NCBI RefSeq assembly: GCF_030052995.1
Contig: NZ_JASJPW010000001.1
Location: forward strand, 1,298,501 to 1,362,500
Source of the DNA: Gemmobacter sp. 24YEA27
GTDB taxonomy: Bacteria; Pseudomonadota; Alphaproteobacteria; Rhodobacterales; Rhodobacteraceae
Length of the DNA stretch: 64,000 nucleotides
Direction: 5' to 3'
Shown: one piece after another, positions 37,272-45,981 of the stretch
Layout: each line of letters begins with the position of its first letter
Numbering within the stretch: position 1 is the first letter of the stretch
Notes under the pieces: generated by a model
Database searches by the model: none
Told to the model about the DNA's origin: nothing
The model's input: only the letters and a program-made list of their open reading frames with translations
Program-made: the position numbers and the translations under genes

Positions 37272-37574
37272 TCAGGCGCAGTTCATGCTGGTGATCTTTC
37301 CTGCCGCGTCCAGTTGGACATTCAGCCGCGCCTGGTTGTAATCCATCGTCACCGCCTGGCCCGGCGAAATCACCCGCATCGGATCGCGGCGCCCCGCAAG
37401 GCTCGCGAGCATGGCCTTATCCTGACCGATCAGATGGCCGGCGGCGCGGGCGCCGCAAGTGTCATCGGCAGGCGCGGGCAGGCTCGGCGTGGTATCCGCC
37501 GGGGGCGCAGGGACGCAGGCGCCGAGGGCAAGTCCCGCGCAAAGCGGCAGCAGAGTCAGACGTAACAGGGGCAT
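37272..37574 (-). CDS. I78-family peptidase inhibitor lipoprotein 1
   Basis: A 100-residue protein with a lipoprotein signal (LTLLPLCAGLALGAC, lipobox LGAC). After a Pro-rich linker comes the I78 inhibitor domain: CGARAAGHLIGQ, then RVISPGQAVTMDYNQARLNV and an ending ITSMNCA with paired Cys. I78 proteins inhibit serine proteases in the periplasm. GGAGG precedes the ATG at 37574. A close homologue is encoded directly upstream. Confidence 0.82.
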   Translation of the reverse strand: MPLLRLTLLPLCAGLALGACVPAPPADTTPSLPAPADDTCGARAAGHLIGQDKAMLASLAGRRDPMRVISPGQAVTMDYNQARLNVQLDAAGKITSMNCA

Positions 37575-37611
37575 TGCTTTCCTCCTTCTGTCCGGCGAAC
37601 CGGGACTGGTG

Positions 37612-37911
37612 TCAGCCGCAGGTGAGGCTGGTGATGTGATCCTGCGCATCCAGCGCGACATTCAGGCGCGCAGGGTTGAAATCTTCGGTGACCATATCGC
37701 CGGGGCGGATCAGACGCAGCGGGCCGTCCACCTCGTCTCCAGGCAGCGAGGTTGCCGGGCCGCCGGTCAGATGCGCCATGCGATCCGCGCCGCAAAGCGC
37801 CGGATCAGCGACCTTGCGCGGGGCCGGGCCGCCTCCGCCGCTTCCGGCACAGCCCGCAAGGCCAAAGCCCGCAAACAGCATCAGTCCAAATCCAAAGGCG
37901 CGGCTTCGCAT
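37612..37911 (-). CDS. I78-family peptidase inhibitor lipoprotein 2
   Basis: A 99-residue relative of the downstream gene: lipoprotein signal (FGLMLFAGFGLAGC), then ALCGADRMAHLTGGPA, LIRPGDMVTEDFNPARLNVA and an ending DHITSLTCG. GGAGGAAG precedes two consecutive ATG codons; the second (37911) has better spacing and was used, the first (37914) adds one Met. The tandem arrangement suggests a gene duplication. Confidence 0.82.
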   Translation of the reverse strand: MRSRAFGFGLMLFAGFGLAGCAGSGGGGPAPRKVADPALCGADRMAHLTGGPATSLPGDEVDGPLRLIRPGDMVTEDFNPARLNVALDAQDHITSLTCG

Positions 37912-37939
37912 CATCTTCCTCCCGGCAGTGTCGGTGGAT

Positions 37940-38122
37940 TTAATCACATTCCGCCCGGGTTATGATCCCCTGATCGACGACATACGCAGTGATCCGCTGA
38001 GGCTTGCCATCGCCGTGACCGACGATGCCGCGCGGCGGGATGCCTGGCGGGATGATCCCTGAAGGCAGGCCATTTTTCGCGCCGATCCCTTGCGAGGCGG
38101 CAGCTCTCTGGCCCGTATTCAC
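37940..38122 (-). CDS. Small hypothetical protein
   Basis: A 60-residue frame from GTG 38122 with a Pro/Gly-rich middle, [17 protein letters not shown], and an ending [13 protein letters not shown]. Third-position G/C is high, which supports coding. Just upstream another frame reads [17 protein letters not shown], a signal-peptide-like start, so this could be the C-terminal part of a small exported protein split by a missing base. No family recognised. Confidence 0.35.
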   Translation of the reverse strand: MNTGQRAAASQGIGAKNGLPSGIIPPGIPPRGIVGHGDGKPQRITAYVVDQGIITRAECD

Positions 38123-38254
38123 TCCAGGCTGGCCCCGCGCAACAGAGAGGCCGCGGCAAAGCGGGAAACCATAGAAAACATGTCTCTTCCTGCGTTGCTT
38201 TCCGCGCCCGTCTGCCCCAGGTTACGCGCGATTGTTAAGGGAGAAACATCAGCC

Positions 38255-39385
38255 ATGCGTACCCGTGCCGCCGTCGCTCTTGCTGCAGGCAAACCGCTTG
38301 AAATCATGGAAGTGAACCTTGAAGGCCCGAAACGGGGCGAGGTTCTGGTGGAGATCAAGGCGACGGGGCTTTGCCATACCGATGAATTCACCCGTTCGGG
38401 CGCGGATCCGGAGGGGATCTTCCCCTGTATCCTCGGGCATGAGGGGGCCGGGATCGTGATCGAGGTCGGCGAGGGCGTGACGACGCTGAAGCCCGGCGAT
38501 CATGTGATCCCGCTTTACACGCCGGAATGCCGGGAATGCTATTCCTGCCTCTCGGGCAAGACCAATCTCTGCACCGCGATCCGCAATACCCAGGGCCAGG
38601 GGCTGATGCCCGATGGCACCACGCGGTTTTCGCTGCTCGATGGCACGCCGGTTTACCACTATATGGGCTGCTCTACCTTTGCGAACCATACGGTGATGCC
38701 GGAGATCGCGCTGGCCAAGGTCCGCGATGACGCGCCGTTCGACAAGATCTGCTATATCGGCTGCGGCGTGACCACCGGTATCGGCGCGGTGATCAATACC
38801 GCAGGCGTCGAGATCGGCTCGACCGCAGCGGTGTTTGGCCTTGGCGGTATCGGGCTGAACGTGATCCAGGGCCTCAGAATGGCCGGGGCCGATATGATCA
38901 TCGGCGTCGATCTGAATGACGATAAAGAGGAAATGGCGCGCAAATTCGGCATGACGCATTTCGTGAATCCGTCAAAAATCGAAGGTTCGGTGGTGCAGGA
39001 GATCGTCAATCTGACGAAGCGCGGCGCGGATCATCTCGGCGGTGTTGATTATTCGTTCGATGCGACCGGCAATGTCAAAGTGATGCGCGACGCGCTGGAA
39101 TGCTCGCATCGCGGCTGGGGTGTGTCGGTGATCATCGGCGTGGCGCCGGCGGGGGCCGAGATCTCGACCCGTCCGTTCCAGCTGGTGACGGGGCGGGTCT
39201 GGAAAGGCACCGCATTCGGCGGCGCGAAAGGCCGCCGGGATGTGCCGAAATTCGTCGACTGGTACATGGATGGCAAGATCGAGATCGATCCGATGATCAC
39301 CCATCAGCTGAAGCTGGAAGAGATCAACCATGGTTTCGATCTGATGCATGAGGGCAAGTCGATCCGGGCGGTCGTGGTCTATTAA
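38255..39385 (+). CDS. frmA: S-(hydroxymethyl)glutathione dehydrogenase (class III alcohol dehydrogenase)
   Basis: A 376-residue zinc enzyme. The catalytic zinc ligands are in TGLCHTDEF and GHEGAGIV, the structural zinc in [15 protein letters not shown], and the NAD fold in [14 protein letters not shown]. The substrate set and the [13 protein letters not shown] block match class III ADH, which oxidises S-hydroxymethylglutathione in formaldehyde detoxification. The ATG at 38255 starts at the conserved MRTRAAV with GGGAGA upstream. A strong terminator follows; no FrmB gene lies directly next to it. Confidence 0.95.
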   Translation: MRTRAAVALAAGKPLEIMEVNLEGPKRGEVLVEIKATGLCHTDEFTRSGADPEGIFPCILGHEGAGIVIEVGEGVTTLKPGDHVIPLYTPECRECYSCLSGKTNLCTAIRNTQGQGLMPDGTTRFSLLDGTPVYHYMGCSTFANHTVMPEIALAKVRDDAPFDKICYIGCGVTTGIGAVINTAGVEIGSTAAVFGLGGIGLNVIQGLRMAGADMIIGVDLNDDKEEMARKFGMTHFVNPSKIEGSVVQEIVNLTKRGADHLGGVDYSFDATGNVKVMRDALECSHRGWGVSVIIGVAPAGAEISTRPFQLVTGRVWKGTAFGGAKGRRDVPKFVDWYMDGKIEIDPMITHQLKLEEINHGFDLMHEGKSIRAVVVY

Positions 39386-39456
39386 GGACAACCTGCCAAA
39401 GACCGCCCGCCCTTTCGGGCGCGGCGGTCTCCGGCAGGCGTGTTTCAGGCAAAAGG

Positions 39457-39481
39457 AAAGGGGCGCAACGCGCCCCTTTTT
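39457..39481. terminator. Bidirectional terminator between frmA and trhO
   Basis: AAAG, then GGGCGC, loop AAC, then GCGCCCC and TTTTT: a perfect 7-bp stem (39460-39466 with 39470-39476) flanked by A and T runs, between convergent genes. Confidence 0.85.
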
Positions 39482-39509
39482 CTGTGTCCGGACCCGAAAG
39501 GGGGCAGGA

Positions 39510-40427
39510 TCAGGCGTCGGACGGGTTGGCGCCCAGATGCCTTTCGCCGCGGGCCTTTGCCAGGCGCATCTGTTTTTCGCGCTCGCGGAAACGGGCGCGA
39601 TCATCGGGAGTGTATTCCGATACGCAGGCCGGGCAGCAGACGCCTTCTTCATAGGAAGGGTGCCGGCGATCTGCGGCTGAGATCGGGCGGCGGCAGGCGC
39701 CGCAGCTGAGGTAATCGCCGGGGACAAGGCCATGGCCGACCGAGACGCGGCCATCAAAGACGTAGCATTCGCCGTTCCAGAGCGACTGTTCTTCCGGCAC
39801 ATCTTCGAGATATTTCAGGATGCCGCCCTTGAGGTGGAAGACATCCTCAACGCCTTGCGAGATCAGGTAATTGGTGGATTTCTCGCAGCGGATGCCGCCG
39901 GTGCAGAACATCGCGATCCGCTTGTTGTGAAAGCGTTCGCGATTGGCCTCCCACCAGGCGGGGAAGTCGCGGAAGCTTTTTGTGCCGGGGTCGATGGCGC
40001 CCTGGAATGTGCCGATGCCCACCTCGTAATCATTGCGGGTGTCAATCACCGCGACATCGGGGGCGGTGATCATCTCGTTCCATTCGGCGGGCGAGAGGTA
40101 ATGGCCGACCGAGGCGCGTGGATCGACGCCTTCGATGCCCATGGTGACGATTTCGCGCTTCAGTTTCACCTTCATGCGGCCGAAGGGCATCTCGTCCGAC
40201 TGCGCTTCTTTCCAGTCGAGATCCGCGCAGCCGGGCAGGGCGCGCAGATGCGCCAGCACGGCGTCGATGCCCGCACGTGGGCCGGCGATGGTGCCGTTCA
40301 CGCCTTCGGTCGCAAGCAAAAGCGATCCTTTCACGCCTTCGCGCGCGCAAAGATCCAGCAGCGGCTGGCGCAGGGCGGCAGGGTCGGGGAATCTGGTAAA
40401 GTGATAGAGGGCTGCGATGGTGATCAT
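39510..40427 (-). CDS. trhO: tRNA uridine(34) hydroxylase (rhodanese type)
   Basis: A 305-residue protein of the YceA/TrhO family. The N-terminal domain starts MITIAALYHFTRFPDP; the rhodanese domain has the catalytic Cys in FCTGGIRCEKS; the C-terminal region has four Cys in SCGACRRP and CCPACVSEY that could bind metal. TrhO makes 5-hydroxyuridine at the tRNA wobble position in an oxygen-dependent way. The ATG at 40427 was chosen from the conserved start; the longer frame upstream has none. Confidence 0.93.
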   Translation of the reverse strand: MITIAALYHFTRFPDPAALRQPLLDLCAREGVKGSLLLATEGVNGTIAGPRAGIDAVLAHLRALPGCADLDWKEAQSDEMPFGRMKVKLKREIVTMGIEGVDPRASVGHYLSPAEWNEMITAPDVAVIDTRNDYEVGIGTFQGAIDPGTKSFRDFPAWWEANRERFHNKRIAMFCTGGIRCEKSTNYLISQGVEDVFHLKGGILKYLEDVPEEQSLWNGECYVFDGRVSVGHGLVPGDYLSCGACRRPISAADRRHPSYEEGVCCPACVSEYTPDDRARFREREKQMRLAKARGERHLGANPSDA

Positions 40428-40523
40428 AGGCGCGAAATGGACCTCCGGGGGCGTGAAATCAAGCGGATTGGTTGACGCAGGCGCCCGCCCGCGTGAGGGT
40501 GACCAAAATTCGGAGGGCCTGAG

Positions 40524-41138
40524 ATGCGCGAAACCGATGCGGCGCTGATCGTCATTGATGTTCAGAATGACTTCTGCCCCGGCGGCACATTGGCGGTCGA
40601 AGGCGGTCATGAGATCATCGCCGGGATCAATGCGCTGATGCCGGACTTTGGCTGCGTGGTGCTGACCCAGGACTGGCATCCGGCGGATCACAGCTCTTTC
40701 GCCGACAATCATCCCGGGGCTGCGCCGTTTACGGTGACGGAGATGCCCTACGGGCCGCAGGTGCTCTGGCCGCGCCATTGTGTGATCGGGTCAGAGGGGG
40801 CGGAGTTTCACCCGGATCTGGCGACCGACCCGGCGCAGCTGATCCTCAGAAAGGGGTTTCGCGCCGGGATCGACAGCTATTCGGCCTTTTTCGAGAATGA
40901 CCGGGAAACCGCGACCGGACTAGAGGCCTGGCTCCGCGCGCGCGGGATCACGACTTTGGTGCTGGCAGGCCTCGCCACCGATTATTGCGTGGCCTATTCG
41001 GCGCTGGATGCAGTGCGGCTTGGGTTCCGGGTCGAATTGCGCGAGGATCTCAGCCGCGCGATTGATCTGGATGGCTCGCTGGAAGAGGCGCGGGCGCAAA
41101 TGGCCGATGCGGGCGTCGTGATGGTCGATCCGCGCTGA
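40524..41138 (+). CDS. pncA: Nicotinamidase
   Basis: A 204-residue isochorismatase-fold hydrolase. The catalytic triad is visible: Asp in VIDVQNDF, Lys in ILRKGF and Cys in LATDYCVAYS. Metal-site residues are in TQDWHPADHSSF. It converts nicotinamide to nicotinate. The nicotinate phosphoribosyltransferase gene follows 88 bases on, forming an NAD salvage unit. Complete, normal length. Confidence 0.95.
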   Translation: MRETDAALIVIDVQNDFCPGGTLAVEGGHEIIAGINALMPDFGCVVLTQDWHPADHSSFADNHPGAAPFTVTEMPYGPQVLWPRHCVIGSEGAEFHPDLATDPAQLILRKGFRAGIDSYSAFFENDRETATGLEAWLRARGITTLVLAGLATDYCVAYSALDAVRLGFRVELREDLSRAIDLDGSLEEARAQMADAGVVMVDPR

Positions 41139-41226
41139 TATTTCCTGACAGGAATGCTGGTCAGGGTGCTGGACAGTGACGCGGGGGGTTGCTTTAACCG
41201 CTTCACTGCCTGGAGGAGGCTGAGAC

Positions 41227-42519
41227 ATGGTCGATATCGCAACGCGCGTGCACAATCACAACTGGAAGATCGACCCGATTGTCCGGTCTCTGCTGGACAC
41301 CGATTTCTACAAGTTGTTGATGTGCCAGTCGATTTACCGGAACCGCCCGGATACGAATGTCACCTTCTCGCTGATCAACCGCACGAAGTCTGTGCGCCTT
41401 GCCGATCTGATCGACGAGGGCGAGCTGCGCGAGCAGCTGGATCATGTGCGTTCGCTGAGCCTCAGGCGCGGAGAAAGCACCTGGCTGCGCGGCAATACCT
41501 TTTACGGCAAGCGCCAGATGTTCCGCCCCGATTTCATGGAATGGTTCGAGGGGCTGAAACTGCCGCCCTATTACCTGGAAAAGCGCGACGGCCAGTATGA
41601 GCTGACCTTTGAGGGCAAATGGCCCGAGGTCATGCTCTGGGAGATCCCGGCGCTGGCAGTGATCATGGAGCTGCGCTCGCGGGCTGTGCTGAAGGATATG
41701 CACAAATTCGAGCTCCAGGTGCTTTATGCGCGCGCCATGACCCGGCTTTGGGAAAAGGTCGAACGGCTCCGGGCGATCCCGGGGCTGAAAATGGCCGATT
41801 TCGGCACACGCCGGCGGCACAGCTATCTCTGGCAGGACTGGTGCGTCCAGGCGCTGCAGGAGGGGCTGGGAGAGGCCTTTACCGGCACCTCGAATTGCCT
41901 GATCGCGATGAAGCGCGATATCGAGGCGATCGGCACCAACGCGCATGAGCTGCCGATGGTCTATGCGGCACTGGCTAAGGATGATGCCGAACTCGCCCAG
42001 GCGCCCTATCAGGTTCTGGCCGACTGGCATGACGAACATGACGGCAATCTCAGGATGATCCTGCCCGACACATTCGGGACCGAGGGCTTTCTGAAACGCG
42101 CGCCTGACTGGCTGGCGGGCTGGACCGGCATCCGGATTGACAGCGGCGATCCGGCAGCGGCGGCAGAGCGGGCGATCCGCTGGTGGAAAGAGCGCGGCGA
42201 AGACCCGCGCGAAAAGCTGGTGATCTTCTCGGACGGGCTGGATGTGGCGATGATCGAAAAGCTGCATATTCAATTCCAGGGCCGGGTGAAGGTCTCCTTC
42301 GGCTGGGGCACCAATCTGACCAATGACTTCCGCGGCTTTGTGCCGAATGACGCGCTGGCGCCGTTCAGCCTTGTCTGCAAGGCGATCTCGGCCAATGGCC
42401 GCCCGACGGTGAAACTGTCCGACAACCCGAACAAGGCAATGGGGCCGGCGGCGGAAATCGCGCGCTACAAGCGCGTCTTCGCGGTTGGCGACCAGCAGGC
42501 GCAAGAGGTGCTGGTCTGA
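41227..42519 (+). CDS. pncB: Nicotinate phosphoribosyltransferase
   Basis: A 430-residue enzyme that makes nicotinate mononucleotide from nicotinate and PRPP. Blocks include [18 protein letters not shown] near the start, [18 protein letters not shown] with the site of the catalytic His, [13 protein letters not shown], and [26 protein letters not shown] site precedes the ATG. It continues the NAD salvage pathway after pncA. Confidence 0.95.
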   Translation: MVDIATRVHNHNWKIDPIVRSLLDTDFYKLLMCQSIYRNRPDTNVTFSLINRTKSVRLADLIDEGELREQLDHVRSLSLRRGESTWLRGNTFYGKRQMFRPDFMEWFEGLKLPPYYLEKRDGQYELTFEGKWPEVMLWEIPALAVIMELRSRAVLKDMHKFELQVLYARAMTRLWEKVERLRAIPGLKMADFGTRRRHSYLWQDWCVQALQEGLGEAFTGTSNCLIAMKRDIEAIGTNAHELPMVYAALAKDDAELAQAPYQVLADWHDEHDGNLRMILPDTFGTEGFLKRAPDWLAGWTGIRIDSGDPAAAAERAIRWWKERGEDPREKLVIFSDGLDVAMIEKLHIQFQGRVKVSFGWGTNLTNDFRGFVPNDALAPFSLVCKAISANGRPTVKLSDNPNKAMGPAAEIARYKRVFAVGDQQAQEVLV

Positions 42520-42562
42520 TCTGGCGCATCCCCGGGAGCAGGGGCGGAGCGGGAGTATTACT

Positions 42563-42871
42563 GTGACGGTCAGACATTTCTATCTGGCGATGGCTATTAT
42601 CGGCACGCTGGTGCCCTGGCTGTTCTTCGGCTCGTTCTTTGCCCTGAACGGCCTCGATATCCCGCTCTTCCTGCAATCGCTTTTCGCGAACGGGGCCGCA
42701 GCGGGTTTTTCCATCGACGTGCTTTTGTCGATCCTCGTCTTCTGGGTCTGGTCCTGGCGGGATGCTGCGCGCAACAGGATCCGGCACTGGTGGCTGGTGC
42801 TGCCCGCGAGCATCTTCGTCGGTCTGTCACTGTCGCTGCCGCTTTACCTCTGGCTGCGCGAGCGGGCGTGA
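42563..42871 (+). CDS. DUF2834 membrane protein
   Basis: A 102-residue protein with three hydrophobic segments: LAMAIIGTLVPWLFFGSF, FSIDVLLSILVFWVWSW and WWLVLPASIFVGLSLSLPL. The layout and the FLQSLFANGAAAGFSIDVLL block match DUF2834 proteins. The start is GTG at 42563, with GGGAG eight bases upstream. Function unknown; it lies 43 bases after pncB and may share its transcript. Confidence 0.78.
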   Translation: MTVRHFYLAMAIIGTLVPWLFFGSFFALNGLDIPLFLQSLFANGAAAGFSIDVLLSILVFWVWSWRDAARNRIRHWWLVLPASIFVGLSLSLPLYLWLRERA

Positions 42872-43032
42872 CGCGGAGCGCGCGGCGATAGCGGGTAAAC
42901 TGATCTCACGTCGCATATGGCCCGGTGGTCTGCCGCAGCTCCGGCCTCTGATTCGCCGGGCCGGAAACAGGGCAAGGTGCATTTCCCGCAGAGGCCCGTG
43001 ATCGCACCAGGATATGCGCGCCCGTCACGCGG

Positions 43033-43509
43033 TCAGAGCGGCTTTTCGAACCAGACCCTGCGGAAGCCGTCTTCTTCGCCCCGTCGCGTCTCGACATAGC
43101 CAAGCTTCGGGTAAATCGCGATATTTTCGACCATTTTCTCATTTGTATAGAGAGAAATGGCCCGGAGCCCCAGGCGCCGCGCCTCTGCCTCGCAACAGCC
43201 GATCAGCGCCTTGCCGATGCCGCGCCCGGCGGCCGCGGGCAGCACCGCGACATTTTCCAGCAGCATCACATCCCCTTGCGGTGCAAAGACGATGAAGCCC
43301 AGGAGATCACTGCCATCTTCTGCGATCCAGACATGACCGGCAGCGATCTGACCGCAGTAATCCGCCAGCATTGGCGCCGGCCTGCGCCCGATCAGCGGGA
43401 TATATCTGGAATAGGCCTGTTCGGCACAGGCAAGAATGGCGGCTTCGTCTGAGGCCTCGGCCGGACGGATCATCGTCGCTCTATCTGTATCAGTGTGGCT
43501 GTCAGTCAT
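43033..43509 (-). CDS. GNAT-family N-acetyltransferase
   Basis: A 158-residue single-domain GNAT. The acetyl-CoA motif is LENVAVLPAAAGRGIGKALI (QxxGxG-like), followed by SLYTNEKMVENIAIYPKLGY. Acceptor unknown. The ATG at 43509 lies inside the end of arfB (8-base overlap), so the two are coupled; a second Met at residue 13 (IRPAEASDEAA follows) is the more conserved start of the domain. Confidence 0.88.
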   Translation of the reverse strand: MTDSHTDTDRATMIRPAEASDEAAILACAEQAYSRYIPLIGRRPAPMLADYCGQIAAGHVWIAEDGSDLLGFIVFAPQGDVMLLENVAVLPAAAGRGIGKALIGCCEAEARRLGLRAISLYTNEKMVENIAIYPKLGYVETRRGEEDGFRRVWFEKPL

Positions 43510-43924
43510 CGTCGCCCACCTTGCCCCGCATCGATTTGACCTCACCGCGCGCGGATTTTGACGCGAGCCTGCGCTGCTGGCTGCCCCAGGTGGCTTTGGT
43601 CGCAATGCGGCGCTTCGGGACGACCAGCGCCTGGCGGATCAGTTCAATTAGCCGCTCGCGGGCGATCTCGCGATTGCGGGCCTGGCTGCGGGTCTCATCA
43701 ACCTGAATGACCAGCGCGCCTTCCAGCGTCCATTTCCGCCCGGCGAGGCGTTTCAGCCTGGTTTTGACCGGGCCTGTCAGATGCGGCGAGCGTTCGGCCT
43801 CGAATCGCAGCTCTACCGCGGTCGAGACCTTGTTGACATTCTGCCCGCCGGGACCGGAGGCGCGCATGAAGCTCTCCGAGAGCTCCCAGTCGGCGAGAGA
43901 GATGGTTTCGGTGACATATAACAT
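43502..43924 (-). CDS. arfB: Alternative ribosome-rescue factor ArfB
   Basis: A 140-residue peptidyl-tRNA hydrolase of the YaeJ/ArfB type. The catalytic GGQ is in RASGPGGQNVNKVST, and the C-terminal basic tail (PKRRIATKATWGSQQRRLAS) enters the empty mRNA channel of stalled ribosomes. It releases peptides from non-stop complexes. A terminator lies immediately upstream at 43948-43976, so arfB probably has its own promoter or depends on read-through. Confidence 0.93.
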   Translation of the reverse strand: MLYVTETISLADWELSESFMRASGPGGQNVNKVSTAVELRFEAERSPHLTGPVKTRLKRLAGRKWTLEGALVIQVDETRSQARNREIARERLIELIRQALVVPKRRIATKATWGSQQRRLASKSARGEVKSMRGKVGDDD

Positions 43925-43947
43925 GGGAAAATGGGGCGCAAAGCAGA

Positions 43948-43976
43948 GAAAGGGCCGCCTGATCGGCGACCCTTTC
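43948..43976 (-). terminator. Strong hairpin terminator upstream of arfB
   Basis: On the minus strand GAAAGGG-T-CGCC pairs with GGCG-G-CCCTTTC around GATCA: 12 bp with one wobble, followed by TCTCTGCTTTG. It would end a transcript coming from 44175 toward 43976. Confidence 0.7.
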
Positions 43977-44048
43977 CGAGTTCCAAGGAGATGGGCCAGT
44001 TAGGAATTGAAGGCCCAATCAGTCGTTCGTCTTACTGAGGGGCTGCCC

Positions 44049-44121
44049 TCAGAAAACACCCCTCCTGACTGTCTTGACACCTCTCTCCAATATCACTCTA
44101 GACACTGGATCACCTCCTTTC
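44049..44121 (-). other. Maximal Shine-Dalgarno site and 18-codon reading frame
   Basis: On the minus strand GAAAGGAGGTGATCCA (44121-44106) is fully complementary to the 3' end of 16S rRNA over 16 bases. GTG follows immediately (44105) at the right spacing and opens an 18-codon frame ending in TGA at 44049. A hairpin CTGAGGG/CCCCTCAG and the terminator at 43948 follow. The stretch may be a tiny gene, a leader peptide or an sRNA that binds ribosomes; nothing decides between these. Confidence 0.4.
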
Positions 44122-44175
44122 GAAAAGTTTCCGATAGGGTGATGCTGGCACAGATTTGGTATCGATCAAGTAAAT

Positions 44176-44796
44176 TTACGCAAATCTAGCGGTCACTTTG
44201 CCGATTATGATGCGGAAAGGCACCAGTGCGACCAGGGCAAGCGCAATTTTTACGCACCAGTCCCCAATCGCGAGAGAGACCCAGAACGGAGCAGCCGGTC
44301 CAAAGCCCAAGAGCGGCCCGGGTGCGGCGGCCCAGGAGACATCGACGCCTGGCTCGAGGAAGGTGAAGAGGGCGGAGAAGGCGATGGAGAAAAAGATCAC
44401 GGTGTCGATGCTGGACGAGATCAGCGACGAGATCAGCGGCGCCTGCCACCAGGGACGGTTGCGGAGCGCGGTAAAGATAGAGACATCGGTCATCTGCGCG
44501 ACCAGATAGGCCAGTGCCGAGCCGATGGCGACGCGCAGCGTGACCAGGGGGCCGGACACACCCATGATCTGTGTGCCGATCAGGGAACAGATAAGCCCGG
44601 TCAGGAACCCTGCCAGCACCACGATCCGTGCGGCGCGCGGTCCCTGAAAGCGGTTGACCAGATCTCCGACAAGGAAGGCGAAGGGGTAGGTAAAGGCACC
44701 CCAGGTCAGGAAATCCCCAAAGGGAAACTGCACGAGGATGTTCGAGGCCAGCACGATGGCGGCCATGGCAAGAATGCCAGGCAGAAGGCGGGTCAT
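44176..44796 (-). CDS. VUT-family queuosine precursor transporter
   Basis: A 206-residue membrane protein with about six hydrophobic segments. Blocks TYPFAFLVGDLVNRFQGPRA and the helix SSLISSSIDTVIFFSIAF match the YhhQ/VUT (COG1738) family, which imports queuosine precursors (preQ0/preQ1) for tRNA modification. The ATG at 44796 begins MTRLLPGILAMAAI. No preQ1 riboswitch was recognised upstream. Confidence 0.82.
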   Translation of the reverse strand: MTRLLPGILAMAAIVLASNILVQFPFGDFLTWGAFTYPFAFLVGDLVNRFQGPRAARIVVLAGFLTGLICSLIGTQIMGVSGPLVTLRVAIGSALAYLVAQMTDVSIFTALRNRPWWQAPLISSLISSSIDTVIFFSIAFSALFTFLEPGVDVSWAAAPGPLLGFGPAAPFWVSLAIGDWCVKIALALVALVPFRIIIGKVTARFA

Positions 44797-44953
44797 GGAT
44801 TTGTTTTCCGTTTTGACAAGGTAGCGGAGACTTGGCCCCCACCTGCGCGGGGGACGGCGCTCATTACGCCTGTCCCGCCTGGCCGTCAATCGCGCGGATG
44901 CCTGCTGCGCGGGCATCGGGGGGCGCTGCCCCCCGCCCCCTTCGGAGTCCCCC

Positions 44954-45010
44954 GGGATATTTAGAGACAGATGAAAGAAGGGCTGCTTTTCATCTGTCCT
45001 TAAATATCCC
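44954..45010. repeat. Intergenic palindrome, copy C (inverted orientation)
   Basis: Arms 44954-44976 (GGGATATTTAGAGACAG and onward) and 44988-45010 pair with two mismatches around an 11-base loop. The flank CCGCCGGAGGC is on the right, so this copy is inverted relative to 13679-13736. Confidence 0.85.
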
Positions 45011-45060
45011 CGCCGGAGGCCTTCCCGGGGCCGTATGCGGCTCCGGGAACATCTGTTGCT

Positions 45061-45981
45061 TCAGTTCGAGTCGAGCACGGCCTGGCACTGGCGTGGCAGG
45101 TCGGCCATGGTGAACTGGCGCGGGTGTTTTTTCTTCGGCGGATCTTCTTCGTCCGGGTCCTTCTTGCCAGGTTGCTGCTTTGGCGGGTTCAGATAGTCGG
45201 TGACCCACCAGTTCAGTGTCTCGTCACAGCCATTGCCGCCTTTGGAGAGGTCGGCCACCGTGGGCGTCTGGGTCTCGCAGGCGGTGGCGCCCGCCGGACA
45301 TTTCAGCCGCACGTGGAAATGGGTGTCATGTCCCGCCACCGGGCGCAGCTTTTGCAGCCAGGCGGTGTCGGACTTCTTCGCGGTCTTGCAGATTTCCAGT
45401 TTGATCGCGGCGGCAACAAAGATCCGGTCCACGCGCGGGTCTGACGCCGCGACCTTCAGCAGGTTCTGCGCTGTCGGCCCCCAGGCGCGGGTGACCGATT
45501 TCTGATCGGCCGAACGCATCGGGATCGACGAGAGGCTCTCGCGCTCTGCCACCGATAGGTCGAGGCGTTTTGGCGCGAGCCACCAGATATCCGCATCCAG
45601 CCCGATCTGATGGCTGGCATGCCCTGTGATCATCGGGCCGCCCCTCGGCTGGCTGATATCGCCGATATAGAGACCTTTGCCCCAGCCGATCTGGCTTGCG
45701 GCATAGGACAGGTCCATCAGGAATTCGACCATCACCGGCTGGCCCCAGTTGCGGTTTCTGGACAGGCGCATCGACTGCCAGTGCGGGCCGTTTTCCGGCA
45801 TTTTCAACAGCCCCGCCGCGCAGCCTTTCGCATAGGATCCGATCGGCATCGGATCTTGTTGCGAGGGCGTCTTCCAGGCGCCGAGCAGATCCTTGGCCAG
45901 CTGCTGCGAGGCTGCCGGAAGCGGCGCGATCAGACCTGCACAAAGCGCCGCGAGCAGAGGGAGGGCACGCAGTTTCATCAT
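45061..45981 (-). CDS. mepA: Penicillin-insensitive murein endopeptidase
   Basis: A 306-residue periplasmic enzyme. The signal peptide is LRALPLLAALCAGLIAPLPA. Zinc-site motifs are GHASHQIGLDADIWW and GHDTHFHVRLKCP. MepA cleaves D-Ala-meso-DAP cross-links in peptidoglycan. The C-terminal tail is charged and Lys/Asp/Pro-rich (KQQPGKKDPDEEDPPKKKHP), an addition beyond the catalytic domain. The ATG overlaps the MFS stop (ATGA). Confidence 0.93.
   Translation of the reverse strand: MMKLRALPLLAALCAGLIAPLPAASQQLAKDLLGAWKTPSQQDPMPIGSYAKGCAAGLLKMPENGPHWQSMRLSRNRNWGQPVMVEFLMDLSYAASQIGWGKGLYIGDISQPRGGPMITGHASHQIGLDADIWWLAPKRLDLSVAERESLSSIPMRSADQKSVTRAWGPTAQNLLKVAASDPRVDRIFVAAAIKLEICKTAKKSDTAWLQKLRPVAGHDTHFHVRLKCPAGATACETQTPTVADLSKGGNGCDETLNWWVTDYLNPPKQQPGKKDPDEEDPPKKKHPRQFTMADLPRQCQAVLDSN

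Noticed and set aside
44106..44121. Fragment of a 16S rRNA gene
   Set aside because: Only the last 16 bases match; the preceding helix 45 sequence is absent, so a Shine-Dalgarno on the minus strand explains it better.
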